Below the pieces are notes generated by a model. That model was not told the origin of the DNA and made no database searches. It saw only the letters and a list, made by a program, of their open reading frames with translations. Shown piece after piece: positions 60,097-64,000 of a stretch of 64,000 nucleotides of DNA (its first letter is position 1; each line of letters starts with the position of its first letter). The position numbers and the translations under genes are program-made. Source of the stretch: Flavobacterium notoginsengisoli (lineage in GTDB: Bacteria > Bacteroidota > Bacteroidia > Flavobacteriales > Flavobacteriaceae); NCBI RefSeq assembly GCF_014207905.1, contig NZ_JACHLB010000008.1, positions 1 to 64,000 of the forward strand, read 5' to 3'.

Positions 60097-60564
60097 ATGA
60101 CAAATAACGATATACTTAAAAAACTTCGCGTGGCTTTGATGCTCCGTGATGATCAAATAGTTGAAATTTTAGAATTAGTAGATTTTAGAATTTCGAAATC
60201 AGAATTGGGTGCTTTTTTCAGAGCTGAAGATCATCCGAATTATATGGAATGCGGTGATCAGGTTTTACGTAATTTCTTAAACGGATTGGTAATTCATTTA
60301 AGAGGAACGAAAGAAAACCCTAAAAACCCAAACGAAGTTTTAGCCAAACATAAAGCTGAAATCCCAAAAAGAGAAACTTCTAAGGAAAGACCGGAATTCA
60401 AAGCGAGTCCAAAAGATTCTGAAAAATACAGAGGCGATAAAAGTCCGTCAAAATCTGGTTCAGCTACTGGGAAACCTAAAAAGAAATCATTCCCAAAAGG
60501 AAATGGAAAACCGGTTGTGGTAGAAAAAGTGGTTTTTAAAAACGGCAATAAGAAAAAATCGTAA
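60097..60564 (+). CDS. YehS-like protein (DUF1456)
   Basis: A 155-residue protein of the DUF1456/YehS family. The conserved region reads TNNDILKKLRVALMLRDDQIVEILELVDFRISKSELGAFFRAEDHPNYMECGDQVLRNFLNGL; here only the first half of the family's two-part repeat is fully conserved. The C-terminal third is Lys/Ser/Pro-rich and of low complexity (about 85-155), probably nucleic-acid binding or disordered. The frame is open from a TTG at 60082; ATG 60097 is preferred. The function is unknown. Confidence 0.82.
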   Translation: MTNNDILKKLRVALMLRDDQIVEILELVDFRISKSELGAFFRAEDHPNYMECGDQVLRNFLNGLVIHLRGTKENPKNPNEVLAKHKAEIPKRETSKERPEFKASPKDSEKYRGDKSPSKSGSATGKPKKKSFPKGNGKPVVVEKVVFKNGNKKKS

Positions 60565-60572
60565 CCGGGGAT

Positions 60573-60716
60573 TTAACCGCAAAGAACGCAAGGATTTTTA
60601 CTTAAAAGACTAAATATAAACGCAAAGTTCGCAAAGCTTTATCCATTATAGCTTTGCGAACTTTGCGCTTATATTCTCAATCCTAAATAAAAAATCCTTG
60701 CGTTCTTTGCGGTTAA
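60573..60716. repeat. Long palindromic CGCAAAG repeat, copy 2
   Basis: The ends read TTAACCGCAAAG and CTTTGCGGTTAA. The centre has arms CGCAAAGTTCGCAAAGCT (60621-60638) and its complement (60650-60667). It fills the gap between the YehS-like gene and the response regulator, and converging transcription from both sides ends here. Confidence 0.92.
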
Positions 60717-60718
60717 AA

Positions 60719-61426
60719 TCAAATCTTATTCTCTTCTATTTTATAAAAAAAAGCATCTTTAAACGTTGCTCCAATCGGCAATTCTTTTCCATTTACAAAA
60801 ACAGAAAAATTATCAGTTGATTCAATGTGCTTCAAAGAAACAACATACGATTTATGAGTCTGGATAAATTCATTTTCAGGAAGAGATTCAATTACATTTT
60901 TCAACGAAGAATGTGTAATAATCTGCTGTTTTTCGGTATGAATGCAAACATAATTCTGAAGACTTTCTACATACAGAATGTCACTTAAAAAAATCTTTTG
61001 AAACTTATTCTTTCCATCGGTTTTAACGAACAGAAAATCAGGCAGATTACTTTGATTGGAAACCACTGTTTTAGGTTCTGAATTCAGTTTCGAAACAGCT
61101 TGATAAAAACGTTCAAACGAAATAGGTTTTAACAAATAATCAACTGCATTGAGTTCAAAACCTTCTAAAGCAAAATCAGGATAAGCAGTTGTAAAAATGA
61201 CTTTTATATTTTTCGAAATAATTCTGGAAAGCTGCAAACCTGTTAATTGAGGCATTTGAATATCTAAAAAAATAACATCGACCGTTTGGGTATTCAAAAA
61301 TTCTAATGCTTTTAAGGAATCATTAAAAACTCCCGCTTTTTCAAGAAAATTTACTTTTCCGATATAGTTTTCCAATATTCTCGTTGCAGGCGGTTCATCA
61401 TCTACAATAATGCATTTAAAAGCCAT
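60719..61426 (-). CDS. LytTR response regulator
   Basis: A 235-residue LytR/AlgR-type response regulator. The receiver domain (1-120) has the acidic pocket IIVDDEPPAT, the phospho-Asp in VIFLDIQMPQLTG, a Thr in VIFTTAYPDFAL and Lys in NAVDYLLKPISFE. The C-terminal LytTR DNA-binding domain begins DFLFVKTDGKNKFQKI and contains ILYVESLQNYVCIHT and FIQTHKSYVVSLKHI. It follows the histidine kinase gene by three bases and ends three bases from repeat copy 2. Confidence 0.95.
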   Translation of the reverse strand: MAFKCIIVDDEPPATRILENYIGKVNFLEKAGVFNDSLKALEFLNTQTVDVIFLDIQMPQLTGLQLSRIISKNIKVIFTTAYPDFALEGFELNAVDYLLKPISFERFYQAVSKLNSEPKTVVSNQSNLPDFLFVKTDGKNKFQKIFLSDILYVESLQNYVCIHTEKQQIITHSSLKNVIESLPENEFIQTHKSYVVSLKHIESTDNFSVFVNGKELPIGATFKDAFFYKIEENKI

Positions 61427-61429
61427 AGA

Positions 61430-62470
61430 TTAGTTTTTTAGTGGTATTTTCAAGTAAGTTTTAAAGGTATTATTTTCTTCTGTTTTTTCAAGGATAAATT
61501 GATCCTTATACATGTATTCCAGTCTTTTCGTCAAGTTCTCAAAACCGATTCCGGTAGAAGAATAATTTTCTCCGTTGACATTATAATTAAAAGTAGAAAT
61601 CTCTAAAAGCCCTTTTTTGATCTGAATGGAAATCAAAGCTTTCTCTTCTTTATCATTCAGTTTTCCATGTTTAAAAACATTCTCCACAAAATGAATTAAA
61701 GCCGACGAAAGAATTCTTTCATTTGAATATTCTCCTTCAACAGAAAAATCCAGATATAACTGATCTTCAAAACGTTTTTTCTGCAAATGAATATAATTCT
61801 GAATAAACTGAATTTCCTTTGAAAGAACTGCTTCATCCTTATCTGTTTCGGTAATAACATATCGAAGCAAATCGGAAAGCACTAAAATATCATCAGCCAT
61901 TTCATCTTCTTTTAAAACCAACTGACTGTAAAAAGAATTCAGCGTATTAAACAGAAAATGCGGACTAACCTGTGCTTTCAGCATTTGAAACTCTGCTTTT
62001 TTGTTTTCCAAAAGCAATTCCTGATTTTGTTTTTGAGAATATTGAGACTGCCAAAATAAATAGCTTAAGGCACTCAGAATGATAGCCGGCAATCCAAAGA
62101 AAAAATTGTCTTTTATATAATATTTTATTTCTCTTGCTTCTTCATAATAATTATGTTCTCCTGTAATTTCAAACATAATTACTTCCTGAAAAAAATACCT
62201 CACACCAGCGAAAATCAGTAAAGAAACTGGAATACTTAAAAAGTAAAAATGGATTTTCTTTTTATTTAAAAACCGATCACAAACCGTATAAAAGTTCAAT
62301 ATATAAACTACAAAAACAGACAGCATAAAAGTGCACATAACCCATAAATAAAGACTCGTCTGCTGCACCATTGCAATTCGGTTATTTATTCCGTAATCCC
62401 AAAGGATGTAAGTTAAAAACAATCCGAGAAAGAGAATAATGTGATAGTAAAAAGGTATTTTAAGTTTCAT
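61430..62470 (-). CDS. LytS-type sensor histidine kinase
   Basis: A 346-residue membrane kinase. The N-terminal ~150 residues contain about four hydrophobic helices (YHIILFLGLFLTYILWDY; SLYLWVMCTFMLSVFVVYILNFY; FYFLSIPVSLLIFAGVRYFF; FFFGLPAIILSALSYLFW). The His_kinase domain follows with the phospho-acceptor motif LKAQVSPHFLFNTLNSFYSQL and an N-box ALIHFVENVFKHGKL and G-box TGIGFENLTKRLEYMY. It is the kinase for the LytTR regulator; the TATTTTTG promoter is 19 bases upstream. Signal unknown. Confidence 0.93.
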   Translation of the reverse strand: MKLKIPFYYHIILFLGLFLTYILWDYGINNRIAMVQQTSLYLWVMCTFMLSVFVVYILNFYTVCDRFLNKKKIHFYFLSIPVSLLIFAGVRYFFQEVIMFEITGEHNYYEEAREIKYYIKDNFFFGLPAIILSALSYLFWQSQYSQKQNQELLLENKKAEFQMLKAQVSPHFLFNTLNSFYSQLVLKEDEMADDILVLSDLLRYVITETDKDEAVLSKEIQFIQNYIHLQKKRFEDQLYLDFSVEGEYSNERILSSALIHFVENVFKHGKLNDKEEKALISIQIKKGLLEISTFNYNVNGENYSSTGIGFENLTKRLEYMYKDQFILEKTEENNTFKTYLKIPLKN

Positions 62471-62488
62471 AGAAATCAGTTATAAGAT

Positions 62489-62496
62489 CAAAAATA
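62489..62496 (-). promoter_or_regulatory. -7 promoter element of the two-component operon
   Basis: Minus strand TATTTTTG fits TAnnTTTG. Confidence 0.6.
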
Positions 62497-62659
62497 CGAT
62501 TATGACTTTAAAAGAAAATGGTATTTGTATGAAACCTCATTTTTTATAGGATGAACGGCCAAAAACTTTACATGAACATTTTTAAAGTAAGTTTTTAATC
62601 GTTGGTCAACTGAAATTCAGTCTTCATCAAAAATGAAAATAAAGCCCAAAATCTGCTGA

Positions 62660-62667
62660 TACATTTG
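62660..62667 (+). promoter_or_regulatory. -7 promoter element of the DUF5694 gene
   Basis: TACATTTG fits TAnnTTTG, 24 bases before the ATG at 62692. Confidence 0.65.
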
Positions 62668-62691
62668 CAATGAATTTAAACACAAAACGTC

Positions 62692-63489
62692 ATGCAAAAA
62701 ATCATTTTATTACTAGCAATTATTACATTAAACTTAACGTCTGCACAAACTAAGAAAAAACAGATTTTATTGGTCGGAACATTTCATTATGCAAATCCAG
62801 GTTATGATGTTACTCAACTAAACAGCTTCAATATCATGTCTGAAAAAAGCCAAAAGGAACTCGAAATAATGAGTGAAAAAATCAAAAAATTTGGCCCAGA
62901 TAAAATATTTGTAGAATGGGAATTTAGCAAACAAGCTGACTTAGATAAATTGTACAATAAAAATACCGACAGCCTTTTTAAGAACAACAAAAATGAAATA
63001 ACACAACTGGCACTTAGAACTGCTAAAAAACTGAATCACAAAAAATTATACGGAATGAATCTCTATACTTCTTTTCCATATGACAGTTTAATGATGTCAA
63101 TGGAAAAAGCAAACCAGAAAGATTTAATGGAGAAAAACAAATTGATTACTCAAAATTTTGAAAAACAACATAACGAAAGAATTAGAAAAAGCTCATTACA
63201 AGAAATGATGTTATATTATAACACCAAACAAGCCGAAAATGAAAATCTGCAATGGTATTTGGAAATAGCCAATAGAGCTGGAAATCCGGACGATTTTACA
63301 GGGCCATCTTTAGTATCAAATTGGTACAAGAGAAATTTATATATGTATTCTTTAATTCAGAAATTAACCGAAAGTACAGATAACAAAATAATGGTTTTAG
63401 TCGGCGCAGGTCATGCTTCAATCATTAGAGGTTTTATAGAAAATGATCCTACATTTGAAATTGTGGATTTGGCAACTGTTTTGAAATAG
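62692..63489 (+). CDS. DUF5694 exported protein (TraB/ChaN-like fold)
   Basis: A 265-residue exported protein with a signal peptide (about 1-18, ending LTSAQ). The order LLVGTFHYANPG, KIFVEWEF, ALRTAKKLNHKKLYGMN and finally MVLVGAGHASIIRGFIEN (Gly-x-Gly-His) is that of DUF5694 proteins. These resemble the TraB/Tiki/EreA-like fold that binds metal through Glu and His residues. A hydrolase is possible, but no reaction is known. Its stop lies seven bases from CGCAAAG repeat copy 3. Confidence 0.85.
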   Translation: MQKIILLLAIITLNLTSAQTKKKQILLVGTFHYANPGYDVTQLNSFNIMSEKSQKELEIMSEKIKKFGPDKIFVEWEFSKQADLDKLYNKNTDSLFKNNKNEITQLALRTAKKLNHKKLYGMNLYTSFPYDSLMMSMEKANQKDLMEKNKLITQNFEKQHNERIRKSSLQEMMLYYNTKQAENENLQWYLEIANRAGNPDDFTGPSLVSNWYKRNLYMYSLIQKLTESTDNKIMVLVGAGHASIIRGFIENDPTFEIVDLATVLK

Positions 63490-63496
63490 TGTTTTT

Positions 63497-63639
63497 TTAA
63501 CCGCAAAGCACGCTAAGATTTCTTGAGTATTAGAATCTACAAAAACGCAAAGTTCGCAAAGCTATATAGATGAAGCTTTGCGAACTTTGCGTTTTTATCT
63601 AGTCTTAAGAATAAAAATCTTAGCGTACTTTGCGGTTAA
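63497..63639. repeat. Long palindromic CGCAAAG repeat, copy 3
   Basis: The ends read TTAACCGCAAAG and CTTTGCGGTTAA. The centre has 23-base arms (63541-63563 and 63574-63596) starting AAAAACGCAAAGTTCGCAAA. It lies between the DUF5694 gene and sucC. Confidence 0.92.
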
Positions 63640-63649
63640 ATTGACTGCA

Positions 63650-63682
63650 AAAAAAATCCCTCCAAAACATGAAGGGATTTTC
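63650..63682 (-). terminator. Terminator after sucC
   Basis: AAAATCCCT and AGGGATTTT pair around an 11-base loop; on the minus strand the stem is followed by T residues. Confidence 0.8.
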
Positions 63683-63707
63683 TATATAAATTGATTTCTT
63701 ATTTTAA

Positions 63708-64000
63708 TTAAGAAAGAGCAGCTTTAACTTGGTCAGCAGCTTCTTGGAATTGAACTGCAGATAAGATTGGCATACCAGAGTTGTCAATTAATTCTTTTGC
63801 AATTTCAGCATTAGTTCCTTGCAAACGAACGATAATTGGCACATTGATAGCGTCTCCCATGTTTTTGTAAGCGTCAACAACACCTTGAGCAACACGGTCA
63901 CAACGAACAATACCTCCGAAGATGTTAATCAAGATAGCTTTTACGTTTGGATCTTTCAAGATAATTCTGAAAGCAGTTTCAACACGTTTTGCATCAGCAG
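63708..64000 (-). CDS. sucC: Succinyl-CoA synthetase beta subunit (3' part only)
   Basis: The C-terminal end of SucC, ADP/GDP-forming succinyl-CoA synthetase of the TCA cycle. Visible residues include VKAILINIFGGIVRCDRVAQG and NVPIIVRLQGTNAEIAKELI, the CoA-ligase domain. The gene continues beyond the window's end, so the start is missing. It reads on the minus strand and stops at 63708, followed by a terminator and repeat copy 3. Confidence 0.95.
   Translation of the reverse strand, partial: ADAKRVETAFRIILKDPNVKAILINIFGGIVRCDRVAQGVVDAYKNMGDAINVPIIVRLQGTNAEIAKELIDNSGMPILSAVQFQEAADQVKAALS

Noticed and set aside
33092..63639. The three CGCAAAG palindromes considered as CRISPR repeats
   Set aside because: They are far apart, long and internally palindromic with no regular spacers or cas genes.

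Overview
The window is about 64 kb of an AT-rich, densely coding chromosome from a Bacteroidota bacterium, almost certainly a Flavobacterium. The signs are the gene content (monomeric NADP isocitrate dehydrogenase, DUF3276/PUR protein, DUF5723 and DUF4249 proteins, a cyclophilin-FKBP fusion, a long NusB, TonB receptor paired with a lipoprotein), many Sec-type and lipoprotein signal peptides, weak use of Shine-Dalgarno sites, and more than twenty copies of the Bacteroidota -7 promoter element TAnnTTTG just ahead of genes. I found no rRNA, tRNA, CRISPR array, insertion sequence or prophage. Several starts had to be moved from an upstream TTG/GTG to the first ATG after such a promoter.

Layout. 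1-5.5 kb: a 7-bp tandem repeat, then spoT/relA, fur-type regulator, purA, nudK and a small nuclease-like protein. 5.6-9.7 kb: L,D-transpeptidase lipoprotein, a TetR regulator with a Tet(X)-like monooxygenase, an exported unknown and a zinc-ribbon/alpha-CTD-like protein. 9.9-17 kb: guaB, a barrel/lipoprotein operon, HMG-CoA lyase, and a two-gene satD-DUF3307 operon behind four evenly spaced operator-like sites; then pyrD. 17.4-24 kb: a sulfatase island with arylsulfatase, barrel protein, OprP-type porin, DUF6515 protein and an exported formylglycine-generating enzyme. 24-32 kb: pepT, DUF1801-type protein, yajC, nusB, leucine dehydrogenase, ABC exporter, PUR protein. 31.7-42 kb: several alpha/beta hydrolases, csaA, thioredoxin-like protein, a leader-like region before a GreA/Rnk-like protein, cytochrome c lipoprotein, PPIase fusion, MFS transporter, and an archaemetzincin/cupin/TIM-barrel operon. 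42-50 kb: trmD, rplS (with a probable leader), icd, TonB receptor plus DUF4249 lipoprotein. 50-64 kb: thiamine pyrophosphokinase, an LRR protein, rlmF, uvrB, an epimerase-PLP enzyme operon, YehS-like protein, a LytS/LytR-type two-component pair, DUF5694 protein and the 3' part of sucC.

Repeats and structures. Intergenic spaces carry several families of imperfect palindromic repeats. The clearest is a 143-147 bp palindrome built on CGCAAAG words, present three times (33.1, 60.6 and 63.5 kb). There are also inverted repeats that cover a start codon (8.5 kb) or flank a promoter (38.75 kb).

Most interesting. The best candidate for an undescribed system is satD-DUF3307 (14.6-16.0 kb). The SatD protein joins a region that looks to me like a class III nucleotidyl-cyclase fold to a C-terminal helix-turn-helix. 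Its promoter is covered by four 18-bp ATTAC-N8-GTAAT sites repeated at exactly 28 bp. The operon's second gene is a polytopic membrane protein with conserved His/Asp residues. Second are the complete periplasmic sulfatase/activating-enzyme island and the chromosomal Tet(X)-like gene beside its own TetR regulator.
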